64,000 nt of DNA, from positions 1,240,001 to 1,304,000 of the forward strand of contig NZ_JAHLZY020000001.1 in the NCBI RefSeq assembly GCF_018967865.2, read 5' to 3'. Positions 1-9,498 of the stretch are shown here, one piece after another. Every line of letters starts with the position of its first letter. Positions within the stretch are counted from its first letter, which is position 1. This DNA comes from Hymenobacter siberiensis (GTDB lineage Bacteria; Bacteroidota; Bacteroidia; Cytophagales; Hymenobacteraceae). The notes under the pieces were generated by a model that saw only the letters and a list, made by a program, of their open reading frames with translations, made no database searches and was not told the DNA's origin. The translations under genes and the position numbers were made by a program.

Positions 1-825
1 AATCCTAATCTGGACCCTGCCCGATTAGAATCACTCATTACTGCTCGTACGCGCGCTATTGTACCCGTTCATTATGCTGGCATAGCATGTGATATGGACC
101 CCATAATGGAGATTGCTAATCGGCATAATCTGTTTGTGGTAGAAGATGCCGCCCAGGCGATTGACAGCTACTATAAGGGAAAGGCTTTGGGCACGATTGG
201 CCATTTAGCTGCTTTTTCGTTTCATGAAACCAAAAATATCATTTCGGGCGAGGGAGGAATGCTGGCCATTAATGACGAGCGGTTCGCTGCCCGTGCCGAA
301 ATAATTAGAGAAAAAGGGACAAACCGGTCATCTTTTTTTCGTGGTGAAGTAGACAAATACGGATGGGTTGACCATGGCTCGTCGTTTTTGCCTTCGGATA
401 TAATCGCAGCATTCCTGTGGGCGCAGCTTGAGAATTTGCGCGATATTCAGACTAAACGCGTAGCAATCTGGGAGCGCTACTATCGTGCACTGGAGCCCTT
501 GGTAGCTATTGGGGTAGAAATGCCCTATGTACCGGATTTCGCAACCAAAAACGGGCATATGTTCTACTTGGTGTGCCGTAGCTTAGCGGAGCGTACCGCG
601 CTAATCGAATACATGAAATCACAGAATATTAATCCGGTGTTTCATTATTTGTCGCTCCATACCAGCCCATTCTATTTCGAAAATCATGATGGCCGGGTGC
701 TGCCCTGGGCAGACCATTATACCGACTGCCTGATTCGCCTGCCGCTTTACTATGAGTTGAGCACCGCGCAGCAAACCCGGATTATGGATGCCATTTTATC
801 GTTCTATAAGCAGACGGGCTCATAA
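1..825 (+). CDS. Sugar aminotransferase, DegT/DnrJ/EryC1/StrS family (5' end outside window)
   Basis: PLP-dependent transaminase that aminates a nucleotide-linked keto sugar; the sequence most resembles the WecE/RffA type (dTDP-4-amino-4,6-dideoxygalactose transaminase). The frame is open from base 1, so the N-terminus lies outside the window. Visible family marks are the VEDAAQAID segment that contacts the cofactor and the SFHETKNI segment with the Schiff-base lysine encoded at 232-234, followed by SGEGG. The C-terminal HYLSLHTSPF and LPLYYELS stretches also fit the family. A membrane glycosyltransferase follows 131 bp downstream, so this looks like the tail of an O-antigen or exopolysaccharide locus. 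The family is clear; the exact sugar substrate is inferred. Confidence 0.88.
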   Translation, partial: NPNLDPARLESLITARTRAIVPVHYAGIACDMDPIMEIANRHNLFVVEDAAQAIDSYYKGKALGTIGHLAAFSFHETKNIISGEGGMLAINDERFAARAEIIREKGTNRSSFFRGEVDKYGWVDHGSSFLPSDIIAAFLWAQLENLRDIQTKRVAIWERYYRALEPLVAIGVEMPYVPDFATKNGHMFYLVCRSLAERTALIEYMKSQNINPVFHYLSLHTSPFYFENHDGRVLPWADHYTDCLIRLPLYYELSTAQQTRIMDAILSFYKQTGS

Positions 826-956
826 ATCTATCTTTTTTGGGATTTGGTCGTCAGGCGAGCGCTGGGGCGGAAGACGTCAAGATGCGCCATTTCAGCAGTC
901 TTTAGGCCAACGTTGGGCCGTTGCTATTCTTAAAGCAGTATTTATTAATTGCTACT

Positions 957-2372
957 ATGTCCGCACGCGCTGAAATGAATTCTGTTCGTTCCCCTTTTAG
1001 CTTCGCTAATGCGGTGTTACCGCTGTTGCTGACGGGAGGACTGGTATTAAGACTACTATTTCTGTGGGTTGGGGCAGGTATTTATTACAGAGGTAGCAGC
1101 CCATTTATTAACGGCGATACCGATTCTTTTACGCGGAGCTTCCTAAACCTGTGGCAGCACGGGGTGTATAGTTTCAATCAACTAAATCCGGAAGCTGCCT
1201 TTGGGCGCCTGCCGGGCTATCCTTTCTTCTGGGGTAGCCACTACCTGATTTTTGGGGAGCAGCACGTATATCAGGCGGTGGCATTCAGCCAGTGCCTGCT
1301 CGATACGGTGGCCATCTACCTGATTTATGCAACTGCCCGTGCACTGACGCATGATATTCGGGCAGCCTGGATATCAGCAGCACTATACGCTTGCTATCCA
1401 TTTGTGGTAGTGTGGCTTACGGTTTCAGGTTCGGAAGCTCTGGCTACTTTTGTAACTATCCTAACATTCTGGTGGTTGGCCACGCGCCCGGTCAGCGCCC
1501 GTAATGCGCTCATCGCTGGTCTGCTGGTTGGGGCCGGGCTGCTAGTGAGGGAGTACCTGGGGGCACTGTTGGTACCGGTCTTTATCTGGATATATTCAGC
1601 TAATAAGGGGTCGGGGAGCGTCATTCGGCTGAGCACGATGGCCGTAATGGGCTTCCTGTTGCTTTATGTGGGCTGGCCGGTCCGTAATTATGTTTTTCAG
1701 CATCGTTTCATATTGCTCAAGCCCACTACGGCAGGCTACGACCGGTATGCCGAGGATGTGAATACCGCCCGTGCGTGGGTGTACGGGTGGAGTCCGGACG
1801 CTGACGCCTATCTGGATGGCATTGCCGGTAAAGCGCCTCTTCCAGTCTTTCCACAACGGGTTTTCAAAGACAGTGCGGAGGGGGAACAGGCGCACCAGCT
1901 TTTTGCGCGGGCCCGGCAATGTGGTACTGGCTTCTACAATTGGCGCTATATGAAGCGCTATGACAGCCCTGCGAATTGCAATGCTGAGCTAGCCAGCGGA
2001 TTTAAGTTACTCAACAACTCGTATAAGCAGCGACACTTGCTGCGGTATTGGACGGAGGTACCTTTGCTAAACCTGAAAAAAGCGTTTTTTAAGAACCAGC
2101 TGATGAATGCTGGTAGCAGCCGGCTTGTGGGCCTGCTATTTGGCTACCGGACACTTATTTTATTGCTATGTATTTGGGGAGCATTTCTTCTGCGTCAGAA
2201 TCGGAATAGCTGGCCTGTTATGTTCTTTTTCGTCTTTATGTACCTTTTTATTTGCATTGGCTTGCGCCAGCTCGAAATGCGCTACCTGCTTCAGGCTGAT
2301 GCTGCTATATTGAGTTTAGCCGGTACGCCATTCGTATGGCTGTTCAATCGGCTTAAAGGAAAGATAGCCTGA
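957..2372 (+). CDS. Polytopic membrane glycosyltransferase (GT39/ArnT-like)
   Basis: 471-residue integral membrane protein with about ten hydrophobic segments. The first external loop carries acidic residues (NGDTDSFTRS) followed by RLPGYPFFW, the layout of GT-C enzymes such as ArnT/PMT that use a lipid-phosphate sugar donor. ATG at 957 is preferred over an upstream TTG at 921; ATG at 975 is also possible. It follows the sugar aminotransferase in the same direction and probably transfers a sugar onto a surface glycan or protein. Base composition is lower in GC than the following core genes, as is usual for glycan loci. Family assignment rests on topology and loop motifs, so donor and acceptor are unknown. 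Confidence 0.72.
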   Translation: MSARAEMNSVRSPFSFANAVLPLLLTGGLVLRLLFLWVGAGIYYRGSSPFINGDTDSFTRSFLNLWQHGVYSFNQLNPEAAFGRLPGYPFFWGSHYLIFGEQHVYQAVAFSQCLLDTVAIYLIYATARALTHDIRAAWISAALYACYPFVVVWLTVSGSEALATFVTILTFWWLATRPVSARNALIAGLLVGAGLLVREYLGALLVPVFIWIYSANKGSGSVIRLSTMAVMGFLLLYVGWPVRNYVFQHRFILLKPTTAGYDRYAEDVNTARAWVYGWSPDADAYLDGIAGKAPLPVFPQRVFKDSAEGEQAHQLFARARQCGTGFYNWRYMKRYDSPANCNAELASGFKLLNNSYKQRHLLRYWTEVPLLNLKKAFFKNQLMNAGSSRLVGLLFGYRTLILLLCIWGAFLLRQNRNSWPVMFFFVFMYLFICIGLRQLEMRYLLQADAAILSLAGTPFVWLFNRLKGKIA

Positions 2373-2598
2373 TGCCACTGGAAGCAGAAGACTTCGCTGC
2401 TGGCTGCTGGGTAAAGTTTGTCCGAAAAACAGGGGAGTGTCGCCAGACGTTGTTGGCACAAGCCAAGTGGAGGAAAGCTACTTGGTTGGCGACTTTCTTT
2501 CCTAACGGATGAGCAGGTGATGGAAGCGGTAGAACAGGCGATAGTCTGAGGTGGTCGGGTAAATCCGGACAGAATAGAGGGCTTATCTTTCGAACGTT
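2373..2598. other. Intergenic stretch without a supported gene
   Basis: 226 bp between the glycosyltransferase and IS3 debris. A 46-codon frame opens at 2372, overlapping the upstream stop (TGATG). It has no convincing family match or usage support, so it is not called. Confidence 0.5.
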
Positions 2599-2865
2599 AT
2601 GAAAGGCAGCCTCCAACCCGTTAAACGCCTGCGTTATGATGCCGCCTTCCAGGCCGAAGTATTACGCTTGGCTGAGCAAAGCCGCTGGACTAAGCCGCCG
2701 CCCGCGCCCTCAATATCAATCCCGAACTGATCTACAAGTAGCAGAGGGAGGCCCTCACGCTCGTGGCCGTTGCCCGCAGTGCCGAACTGGACCCAACCAC
2801 GGACGGCGGCCGAACTGCGTCAGCGGCGTGCCTTAGCTCGGCGGCAGGCGCAAGAGCTAGGGCCA
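2599..2865 (+). pseudogene. IS3-family transposase OrfA remnant
   Basis: ATG at 2599 opens a frame beginning MKGSLQPVKRLRYDAAF and QAEVLRLAEQSRWT, the helix-turn-helix start of IS3 OrfA proteins. The frame then shifts: AARALNINPELIYK continues in a second frame, where a TAG replaces the expected Trp codon, and TAAELRQRRALARRQAQEL continues in a third. At least two frameshifts and one stop make it non-functional. It abuts an OrfB remnant on the opposite strand, so the two parts do not form one intact element. Confidence 0.75.
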
Positions 2866-3170
2866 CCTCGAGGATGGCAAACGGGTTGCTGGCGGGTAGT
2901 AATTCGGTTTTCAGAGTAATCCAGCCAGTTTCGGCTTGGGCGTTGTCGTAGGGATTGCCGGTCCGGCTGAAGCACGGCCCCAGCTTGGGGGATGCGTGCA
3001 CGGCAGGTCGTGCTGGCGTACTGGCTGCCCCGGTCGGCGTGGATAATGAGACCCGGCACGGGCTGGCGCAGGGTCAAGGCTTTTTCCAGGGCGGTGAGCA
3101 CGAGTTCAGTGGCCATCTGCGCGGCCAGGTGTCAGCCCACACGACCACGCTAAGTATTGTACACTGACTT
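2866..3170 (-). pseudogene. IS3-family transposase OrfB remnant (rve integrase core)
   Basis: On the minus strand, PVPGLIIHADRGSQYAS followed in another frame by CFSRTGNPYDNAQAETGW is the central part of the IS3 OrfB catalytic domain (second Asp in HADRGSQY, Glu in NAQAE). The two pieces are in different frames and both ends are missing. Orientation is opposite to the neighbouring OrfA remnant, implying rearrangement or debris of two elements. Confidence 0.75.
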
Positions 3171-3194
3171 CGAAACCGCTCCAGTTAGAAAAGG

Positions 3195-3223
3195 TTGGAT
3201 TCGGTAGTATTTCCGCTATTTTG
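3195..3223 (+). promoter_or_regulatory. Candidate Bacteroidota promoter for hppA
   Basis: TTG at 3195-3197, a 19-bp spacer and TATTTTG at 3217-3223 approximate the Bacteroidota TTTG / TAnnTTTG promoter (one T short in the -7 box). It lies 47 bp upstream of the hppA ATG, beyond the IS3 debris. Confidence 0.4.
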
Positions 3224-3270
3224 CGAACCGAAAACCGCTCAAATCACATTTTCCCACCCATTCGCTTTTT

Positions 3271-5535
3271 ATGACGCCATTCCTCTACGCTGTGCCCTTA
3301 TTGGGTGTTTTTGCCTTGCTCTATACCTGGCTGCGTGCCGGCTGGGTGACGAAACAAGATGCTGGTGACGCGCGCATGACCACCATTGCCGGCTACATTG
3401 CCGATGGGGCCATCGCCTTTCTTAAGGCCGAATACAAGGTGCTGGCCCTATTTGGGCTGATTGCCGGGGCCTTTCTTTTCTACCTGGGTAGTACGAGCGG
3501 CAATTCCAGCCCCGTCATCGTCATTGCTTTTTTAATTGGCGGGGTGTTCTCGGCACTGGCCGGTTTCATCGGGATGAAAATCGCTACCAAAGCCAACGTG
3601 CGTACGGCGCAGGCGGCCAAAACCAGCCTCAGTACCGCGCTCAACGTGTCGTTCTCGGGCGGCTCGGTGATGGGTATGGGAGTAGCCGGCTTGGCCGTGC
3701 TGGGTTTGGGCTCGCTGTTTATTGTGTTCTATAAAATGTTTGTGCCCAGTGGCATGGCTAATGGGCAGGAGATGGAAAAAGCCCTCGAAGTTCTCACCGG
3801 CTTCTCGCTCGGGGCCGAAAGCATTGCCCTGTTTGCCCGCGTGGGCGGCGGCATCTACACCAAGGCGGCTGATGTGGGCGCCGACCTCGTGGGCAAAGTC
3901 GAAGCCGGCATTCCGGAGGACGACCCCCGCAACCCCGCCACCATTGCCGACAACGTTGGCGACAACGTGGGCGACGTGGCCGGCATGGGAGCCGACTTGT
4001 TTGGCTCCTACGTGGCTACTATTCTGGCTACTATGGTACTGGGGCGCGAAGTAACCGTGACCAATGACCAGTTCGGTGGCCTCTCGCCCATCTTCCTGCC
4101 GATGGCCATTGCGGGCATGGGCATCATCGCCTCGCTCATTGGCATTCTCTGCGTGCGGGTGAAGGAAGGTGGCAACGTGCAGGGTGCGCTCAATACCGGT
4201 AACTACATCTCGGTGGTCGTGTCAGCAGCCGGTGCCTATGGCTTGATTATGTGGATTTTGCCGACCGGTAATTTCACCATTCGCGGCATCAGCTTCGATG
4301 CCATGCACGTCTTTTACGCCGTGCTGGTGGGCCTCGTGGTGGGCACGCTGATGAGCATCATCACTGAGTATTACACGGCCATGGGCAAGCGGCCGGTCAA
4401 TAGCATCATTCAGCAAAGTAGCACGGGCCACGCCACTACCGTCATCGGCGGGTTGGCCGTGGGCATGGAATCAACGGTGCTGCCCATTCTGGTACTGGCG
4501 GCCGGCATCGTGCTTAGCTACGAAGCGGCGGGCCTCTACGGCGTGGCCATTGCTGCTGCCGGCATGATGGCCACCACCGCCATGCAGCTGGCTATCGACG
4601 CATTCGGCCCCATTGCCGACAACGCCGGCGGCATCGCCGAAATGTGCGAGCTGCCCAAGGAAGTACGCGAGCGTACCGATATTCTGGATGCCGTGGGCAA
4701 CACCACCGCCGCCACCGGTAAGGGCTTTGCTATTGCCTCGGCCGCGCTTACTTCGCTGGCCCTGTTCGCCGCTTTCATGGGCACCGCCAACATTACGTCC
4801 ATCGATATCAGCAAAGCGCCCGTGCTGGCCGGCATGTTCATCGGGGCCATGATTCCGTTCATTTTTTCCTCGCTGGCCATTGCCGCCGTGGGCCGGGCCG
4901 CCATGGCCATGGTGCAGGAAGTGCGCCGCCAGTTCCGTGAAATTCCGGGTATTATGGAAGGCACCGGCCGGCCAGAGTATGAGAAATGCGTGGCCATTTC
5001 GACCCAGGCGGCTATCCGGGAGATGATTTTACCGGGCGCTATCGCCCTGCTCACGCCCATTATCGTGGGGTTTGGTTGCCGGGGCTTGTTCTCAAATGCG
5101 TCGTCGCCCGAGGTGCTGGGCGGCCTGCTGGCCGGCGTCACGGTGAGCGGCGTGCTCATGGCCATGTTCCAGAGCAACGCTGGTGGGGCGTGGGACAACG
5201 CCAAAAAATCCTTCGAGAAAGGCGTGATGGTGGACGGCGTGATGCAATACAAAGGCTCCGACGCGCACAAAGCCTCCGTCACCGGCGACACCGTGGGCGA
5301 CCCCTTCAAGGATACTTCCGGCCCGAGCATGAACATCCTCATTAAGCTGATGAGCATCGTGTCGCTGGTTATCGCGCCGCACATTGCCGAAAAAGGCGGC
5401 GAGCGCGGCATGGCCCCCGTGCAGATGGAAAAGCAGCGTATCGAAGCCACTCTGCAGCCCCACGTTCGCTACGCCGAAGCCTTTGTGCCAGCTGCGGCCC
5501 GCGTGATTTACACGGCGTTGCGGACAATAGAGTAG
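3271..5535 (+). CDS. hppA: Membrane-bound pyrophosphatase, ion-pumping (K+-dependent type)
   Basis: 754-residue inner-membrane pump that couples PPi hydrolysis to Na+ or H+ export. The signature residues are present: [20 protein letters not shown] near residue 192, [17 protein letters not shown] near 227, [15 protein letters not shown] near 473, and the C-terminal [16 protein letters not shown]. Ala480 in GNTTAA with Gly483 three residues on is the pattern of K+-dependent enzymes (K+-independent ones have Lys at that Ala). About sixteen membrane segments are expected for the family. The gene stands alone and may support energy conservation by using biosynthetic PPi. Whether it pumps Na+ or H+ cannot be settled by inspection. 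Confidence 0.97.
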   Translation: MTPFLYAVPLLGVFALLYTWLRAGWVTKQDAGDARMTTIAGYIADGAIAFLKAEYKVLALFGLIAGAFLFYLGSTSGNSSPVIVIAFLIGGVFSALAGFIGMKIATKANVRTAQAAKTSLSTALNVSFSGGSVMGMGVAGLAVLGLGSLFIVFYKMFVPSGMANGQEMEKALEVLTGFSLGAESIALFARVGGGIYTKAADVGADLVGKVEAGIPEDDPRNPATIADNVGDNVGDVAGMGADLFGSYVATILATMVLGREVTVTNDQFGGLSPIFLPMAIAGMGIIASLIGILCVRVKEGGNVQGALNTGNYISVVVSAAGAYGLIMWILPTGNFTIRGISFDAMHVFYAVLVGLVVGTLMSIITEYYTAMGKRPVNSIIQQSSTGHATTVIGGLAVGMESTVLPILVLAAGIVLSYEAAGLYGVAIAAAGMMATTAMQLAIDAFGPIADNAGGIAEMCELPKEVRERTDILDAVGNTTAATGKGFAIASAALTSLALFAAFMGTANITSIDISKAPVLAGMFIGAMIPFIFSSLAIAAVGRAAMAMVQEVRRQFREIPGIMEGTGRPEYEKCVAISTQAAIREMILPGAIALLTPIIVGFGCRGLFSNASSPEVLGGLLAGVTVSGVLMAMFQSNAGGAWDNAKKSFEKGVMVDGVMQYKGSDAHKASVTGDTVGDPFKDTSGPSMNILIKLMSIVSLVIAPHIAEKGGERGMAPVQMEKQRIEATLQPHVRYAEAFVPAAARVIYTALRTIE

Positions 5536-5632
5536 GGGCGGTTTCATCCGCCGCGTCAATCTCACGGAACCACTGCGGGGCATGTTCCCTGCCGGGTACG
5601 GCGCTCTCCGGAAATGCGGGAGGGGGGTAAGG

Positions 5633-5665
5633 TTGACGTGGCGGCCGATTCCGGCTGTAGCTTTG
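5633..5665 (+). promoter_or_regulatory. Candidate promoter for hpt
   Basis: TAGCTTTG at 5658-5665 matches TAnnTTTG exactly, with TTG 22 bp upstream (5633-5635), slightly longer than the usual 19-21 bp. The predicted start is about 25 bp before the hpt ATG. Confidence 0.5.
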
Positions 5666-5693
5666 CATCCTCATTACACCCCTCCCGCGCCGC

Positions 5694-6233
5694 ATGGGCC
5701 ACTCCCACATCACCATCCATAATAAGGAATTTCGGCCGTATCTATCGGCTGCTCAGTTGGATGAAGTCGTGGCCGGCCTGGGCGCGCGCCTCAGTGCCGA
5801 CTATGCCGGGCAAAAGCCCTTATTCGTGGTCGTGCTCACCGGCGGGTTCATGTTTGCTTCCGATTTGCTGAAGCGCTTCGTGGGCGAATGCGAGATTGTC
5901 TTCATTCGCGTGGCCTCTTATGAGGGTACCGATAGTACCGGTGTGGTGCAGGAAATTCTGGGTCTGCGCGAAGAAGTGCAGGGCCGCCACCTCATCATCG
6001 TGGAGGATATTGTGGACACGGGCACTACCATGCACCACCTGCTGCCCACACTGTTGGAAAAAGGCCCGGCTTCGGTCGAGATTGCGGCGCTGTTTTTCAA
6101 GCCCGCCAGCCTGCGGCACGACCTGTCGGTGCGCTACGTGGCTCAGGAAATCCCCAACGACTTTGTGGTCGGCTACGGCCTTGACTACGACGGCTTAGGC
6201 CGCAATCTGGCCGATGTATACGTAGCTGTGTAG
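5694..6233 (+). CDS. hpt: Hypoxanthine phosphoribosyltransferase
   Basis: 179 residues, normal for the family. Salvages hypoxanthine/guanine with PRPP to IMP/GMP in the cytosol. The PRPP-binding loop is LIIVEDIVDTGTTMHHLL near residues 100-117; VVLTGGFMFASDLL and the C-terminal VVGYGLDYDGLGRNL are typical of HPRT rather than other type I phosphoribosyltransferases. The ATG at 5694 gives the expected N-terminus. adk follows 75 bp downstream, placing two purine-nucleotide genes side by side, perhaps co-transcribed. Confidence 0.95.
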   Translation: MGHSHITIHNKEFRPYLSAAQLDEVVAGLGARLSADYAGQKPLFVVVLTGGFMFASDLLKRFVGECEIVFIRVASYEGTDSTGVVQEILGLREEVQGRHLIIVEDIVDTGTTMHHLLPTLLEKGPASVEIAALFFKPASLRHDLSVRYVAQEIPNDFVVGYGLDYDGLGRNLADVYVAV

Positions 6234-6308
6234 CAACGTTTCTGCCTCCGATTGAGTAACTTGCCCAAACCCACCTAAATCACCTCCCTCGCGCAACGCG
6301 TCTTCTAC

Positions 6309-6932
6309 ATGTTGAATATCGTGCTGTTCGGCCCTCCCGGCGCCGGCAAAGGAACCCAGAGCCAGAAACTCATCACCCATTACAACCTCGTGCACCTGAG
6401 CACCGGCGACCTGCTACGCGCCCAGATTGCGCAGGGTACCGACCTTGGTCTACAAGCTAAAAAGCTCATGGACGAAGGTCTGCTCGTGCCCGATTCTGTG
6501 GTTATCGGGATGATTGGCAGTGCGTTGAAAAATAATCCGCAGGTCGGCGGGTTCATCTTCGATGGCTTCCCGCGCACCGTGGCCCAGGCCGAAAGCCTCG
6601 ACCGCCTCATGACCGAGCATAACACGCACATTGGCTGCATGATTGCGCTCGAAGTGCAGGAGGAAGAACTGGTGACGCGCCTGCTGGAACGCGGCAAAAC
6701 CAGCAACCGCCCCGACGACCAGGACGAAACCAAAATCCGCCGCCGCGTGACGGTGTACAACACCGAAACCGCCCAGGTAGCCGGCTACTACGCCGCCCAA
6801 AACAAATTCCACGCCCTGAACGGCATTGGTCCGATTGACGATATTTTCGGCCAAATCTGCGGGCTGATTGACAAGAATAAAGTGGCTGCCCCCGAAACCC
6901 CGACGGCAGCGACTAAAGAAGTAAAGGCGTAG
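6309..6932 (+). CDS. adk: Adenylate kinase
   Basis: 207-residue cytosolic enzyme interconverting AMP + ATP and 2 ADP. The P-loop GPPGAGKGT lies at residues 8-16, then HLSTGDLLRAQ (AMP-binding) and GFIFDGFPRTVAQAESL. The LID is the short form, with RLLERGKTSNRPDDQDE in place of a Zn-binding LID. The C-terminal extension (AAPETPTAATKEVKA) is low-complexity and probably disordered. It follows hpt, and obgE lies beyond an inverted-repeat region. Confidence 0.96.
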   Translation: MLNIVLFGPPGAGKGTQSQKLITHYNLVHLSTGDLLRAQIAQGTDLGLQAKKLMDEGLLVPDSVVIGMIGSALKNNPQVGGFIFDGFPRTVAQAESLDRLMTEHNTHIGCMIALEVQEEELVTRLLERGKTSNRPDDQDETKIRRRVTVYNTETAQVAGYYAAQNKFHALNGIGPIDDIFGQICGLIDKNKVAAPETPTAATKEVKA

Positions 6933-6944
6933 CAGGCTGCGCCA

Positions 6945-7058
6945 GTTATGAGTTAAAAGTTATGAGTTATGAGTTTCGGGCGCATAGCCCGGAGTTCATA
7001 ACTCATTTCGTTACCCCAAAATCCAACTCATAACTTTTAACCCATAACCCATAACTCA
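6945..7058. repeat. Inverted repeat region built of TTATGAGT-type octamers
   Basis: The adk-obgE gap is made of repeated AGTTATGAGTT units on the left (6945-6974), a small GGGC/GCCC hairpin near 6978-6992, and reverse-complement units (AACTCATAACTTTTAAC and relatives) to 7058. The two halves can fold on each other. The region forms the obgE leader. Confidence 0.7.
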
Positions 7059-7063
7059 ATCCA

Positions 7064-8053
7064 GTGGCCTCCAATAACTTCATCGACTACGTCAAACTCA
7101 TCTGCCGTTCGGGCAAAGGCGGTGCCGGCTCGCACCACTTTTTCCGGGCCAAGGGCCTGCCCAACGGCGGCCCCGATGGCGGCGACGGCGGCCGCGGCGG
7201 CCACATCATCCTCGAAGGCAACTCGCAGCTCTGGACGCTGCTGCACCTGCAGTACCAGCGCCACGTATTCGCCAAAGACGGCGACGGCGGAGGCGAAAAC
7301 CTGCGCAGCGGCGCGCAGGGAGCTGATATCGTGCTGCAAGTGCCCCTCGGCACCGTGGCCCGCGACCCCGACGGCACCCAACTGCTGGAAATCACGGAGC
7401 ACGGCCAGCGGCTCGTCCTCGTGCCCGGCGGGCGCGGCGGCTGGGGCAACGACCACTTCAAGAACTCCATTAACCAGGCCCCGGAGTACGCGCAGCCCGG
7501 TGAGCCGGCCATCGAGGCCATCATCATCCTGGAGCTGAAGCTGCTGGCCGATGTGGGCCTCGTAGGCTTCCCCAACGCAGGCAAGAGTACGCTGCTCTCC
7601 GTAGTGTCGGCCGCCAAGCCCAAAATTGCTGATTACGCCTTCACTACCCTGGTACCTAATTTGGGCGTGGTGGCTTACCGCGACTACAAATCGTTCGTGA
7701 TGGCCGACATTCCCGGCATCATCGAGGGCGCGGCCGAGGGCAAGGGCCTTGGCACACGCTTCCTGCGCCACATCGAGCGCAACTCCATGCTGCTCTTCAT
7801 GATAAGCTGCGACTCGCCCGATATCGATGCCGAATACAAGGTGCTAATCGGCGAGTTGGAGCAGTTCAATCCCGACCTGCTGGACAAGAAGCGCCTGCTG
7901 GCCATCACCAAATCCGACATGATTGACGAGGAATTGGAGGCCGAAATCCGCCAGACGCTCCCGGCCGAGGTGCCCGCCATCTTCATTTCCAGCCTCACGA
8001 ATAAGAATATCACGCCGTTGAAGGACATGATTTGGAAGGCGCTGCATGAGTAG
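7064..8053 (+). CDS. obgE: Obg-family ribosome-assembly GTPase
   Basis: 329-residue GTPase for late 50S maturation and stress control. The N-terminal glycine-rich Obg fold ([26 protein letters not shown]) occupies about residues 1-158. The G domain has G1 GFPNAGKST at 168-176, G3 [17 protein letters not shown]4 TKSD and G5 SSL. No C-terminal OCT domain follows, as in many Bacteroidota. Translation starts at GTG 7064, the only start that keeps the conserved NFIDYVK N-terminus. It ends 6 bp before the convergent GIY-YIG gene. Confidence 0.95.
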   Translation: MASNNFIDYVKLICRSGKGGAGSHHFFRAKGLPNGGPDGGDGGRGGHIILEGNSQLWTLLHLQYQRHVFAKDGDGGGENLRSGAQGADIVLQVPLGTVARDPDGTQLLEITEHGQRLVLVPGGRGGWGNDHFKNSINQAPEYAQPGEPAIEAIIILELKLLADVGLVGFPNAGKSTLLSVVSAAKPKIADYAFTTLVPNLGVVAYRDYKSFVMADIPGIIEGAAEGKGLGTRFLRHIERNSMLLFMISCDSPDIDAEYKVLIGELEQFNPDLLDKKRLLAITKSDMIDEELEAEIRQTLPAEVPAIFISSLTNKNITPLKDMIWKALHE

Positions 8054-8059
8054 AGTTAG

Positions 8060-8743
8060 TTATTCATCGTCATCTTCACCATATGTATTATCATAAATAA
8101 TACTGAGAGATTCACCGTTAAAAAGCCAATATGGGCAAGGGGCAACGTTGTATTGATTTCCAAGAACTTTGCGTGTAGCTGCCGTTAATGACATTTCTTC
8201 GCCATTCAGGTTCACTTTTTTGGAAGTCGTTACAACTACGGTTGCTTCATTGGACTTGCATGTTAGAAGCGAGCCAATGGCAATCTGCATCTCATCGAAA
8301 TTTAGATTAGGTTTCTTCTTTTTGCTAAGTTGAATACCGGCATCGACTTCAGATTTTTCGAGTATTGTAGGTTGACTTTCTACTTCAGCAGTTGAATCAT
8401 GGACATGAAGCAATTTCAGTATTGCGATGGCCTGTGTTGCCTCAATGGAAAAAAACTCTCGTTTAGGGTTGACACGATGAGGAGCAAAAGCTAGATGCAG
8501 TGCTTTCTCAACCTCCTCCGAGTTCGGTACCTTGCAAACAAACTCCAGTTTAAAGGGAACAGGGACACCAGTTGTATATAATTGGTCAATGCGAGTTTTC
8601 GCATCGTCATGACTCGTGCGTCCAATTTTGACCATCCCTGGCATTGCTGGGTTTGTTAAAACATAAACGACGCTCAATTGAGGAGTCATTTGGGAGAATT
8701 GATTTAATTGGTGGGCTATTATCTGTTGGCTTAACTGATTCAT
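8060..8743 (-). CDS. GIY-YIG-like (T5orf172/MUG113-type) protein with unknown C-terminal half
   Basis: 227 residues. Residues 20-110 carry the GIY-YIG-like core of the T5orf172/MUG113 group: VVYVLTNPAMPGMVKIGRT, then LYTTGVPVPF and LHLAFAPHRVNPKREFF. This group occurs in phage and mobile-element proteins and in stand-alone bacterial proteins of unknown role. The C-terminal half (residues 120-227) is polar, with a KKKK patch near 140, and matches nothing I recognise. It is convergent with obgE (6-bp gap) and divergent from grpE. AT content is higher than in its neighbours, suggesting acquisition. DNA cleavage is inferred from the fold only. Confidence 0.75.
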   Translation of the reverse strand: MNQLSQQIIAHQLNQFSQMTPQLSVVYVLTNPAMPGMVKIGRTSHDDAKTRIDQLYTTGVPVPFKLEFVCKVPNSEEVEKALHLAFAPHRVNPKREFFSIEATQAIAILKLLHVHDSTAEVESQPTILEKSEVDAGIQLSKKKKPNLNFDEMQIAIGSLLTCKSNEATVVVTTSKKVNLNGEEMSLTAATRKVLGNQYNVAPCPYWLFNGESLSIIYDNTYGEDDDE

Positions 8744-8768
8744 TAGATTATTGGCTGCTTTAGAAGTG

Positions 8769-8776
8769 CAAAAGTA
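8769..8776 (-). promoter_or_regulatory. Candidate -7 box for the GIY-YIG gene
   Basis: On the minus strand TACTTTTG fits TAnnTTTG and lies 26 bp before the ATG at 8743. No clear -33 TTTG is seen at the usual spacing. Confidence 0.35.
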
Positions 8777-8859
8777 AAGCTACTGCTAATGCCACTATGG
8801 CAGCCCGCGCCCCTTTGGCCCACTCCTTGCGCCCGAAGTCTGACTAACCGGCTAACCCC

Positions 8860-9465
8860 GTGAAAAACCCCTTTCGACGAATATTTCCGCAAATGGCTAA
8901 CGAGCATAACCTCCCCGAGGACGACAACCTGACCGCCGACCCCACCCACGTAGCTGGCGAAATGGCCGATGGCGAAAGCACCGACCCGGACATGACCGCC
9001 ACCGGCGCGCCCCAGCCCGAGGCCTCCCGCACCGACGCTGAGCTGGCCGAAATCAAAGACAAGTACCTGCGCCTCGCCGCCGAGTTTGAGAACTACAAGC
9101 GCCGCACCAGCAAGGAGCGCATCGACCTGTTCAAAACCGCCAATCAGGAGTTGATGGTGGCCTTGCTGCCCGTGCTCGACGACTTTGAGCGCGCCCGCAA
9201 CGCCACCCAGGCTACCACCGATGCCAATGCCGTGCGTGAGAGCATCGAAATTATTCAGAGCAAGCTGAACAAAACCTTGCAGCAAAAGGGTTTGACCGCC
9301 ATGGAAGCACAGGGCGGCGACTTCGATGCCGAGCTGCACGAGGCCATCACCCAGATTCCTGCGCCGAGCGATGACCTGAAAGGGAAAATCGTGGACGTTG
9401 TGGAGCAAGGCTATTATTTGGGCGACAAGGTTATTCGCCACGCCAAAGTGGTGCTTGGGCAGTAG
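8860..9465 (+). CDS. grpE: Nucleotide-exchange factor GrpE
   Basis: 201 residues from GTG 8860; ATG 8893 is an alternative giving 190 residues beginning MANEHNLP. It releases ADP from DnaK. The acidic, disordered N-terminal 55 residues are followed by the coiled-coil DKYLRLAAEFENYKRRTSKE and the beta-wing domain ending YYLGDKVIRHAKVVLGQ, all diagnostic of GrpE. dnaJ follows 146 bp later, separated by a palindromic repeat, so the pair is the usual grpE-dnaJ chaperone unit. dnaK is not in the window. Confidence 0.93.
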   Translation: MKNPFRRIFPQMANEHNLPEDDNLTADPTHVAGEMADGESTDPDMTATGAPQPEASRTDAELAEIKDKYLRLAAEFENYKRRTSKERIDLFKTANQELMVALLPVLDDFERARNATQATTDANAVRESIEIIQSKLNKTLQQKGLTAMEAQGGDFDAELHEAITQIPAPSDDLKGKIVDVVEQGYYLGDKVIRHAKVVLGQ

Positions 9466-9498
9466 TTTTAGGGTTTGAATTGAGTTGAAAAAATAGAA

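Noticed and set aside
2372-2512. 46-codon frame after the glycosyltransferase stop, faintly like small YodC-type proteins
   Set aside because: Similarity too weak and no ribosome-binding context; may be decayed sequence.
4536-5450. Minus-strand open frame of about 300 codons within hppA
   Set aside because: Antisense of a strongly conserved pump; composition rich in Met, Ala and Pro typical of shadow frames.
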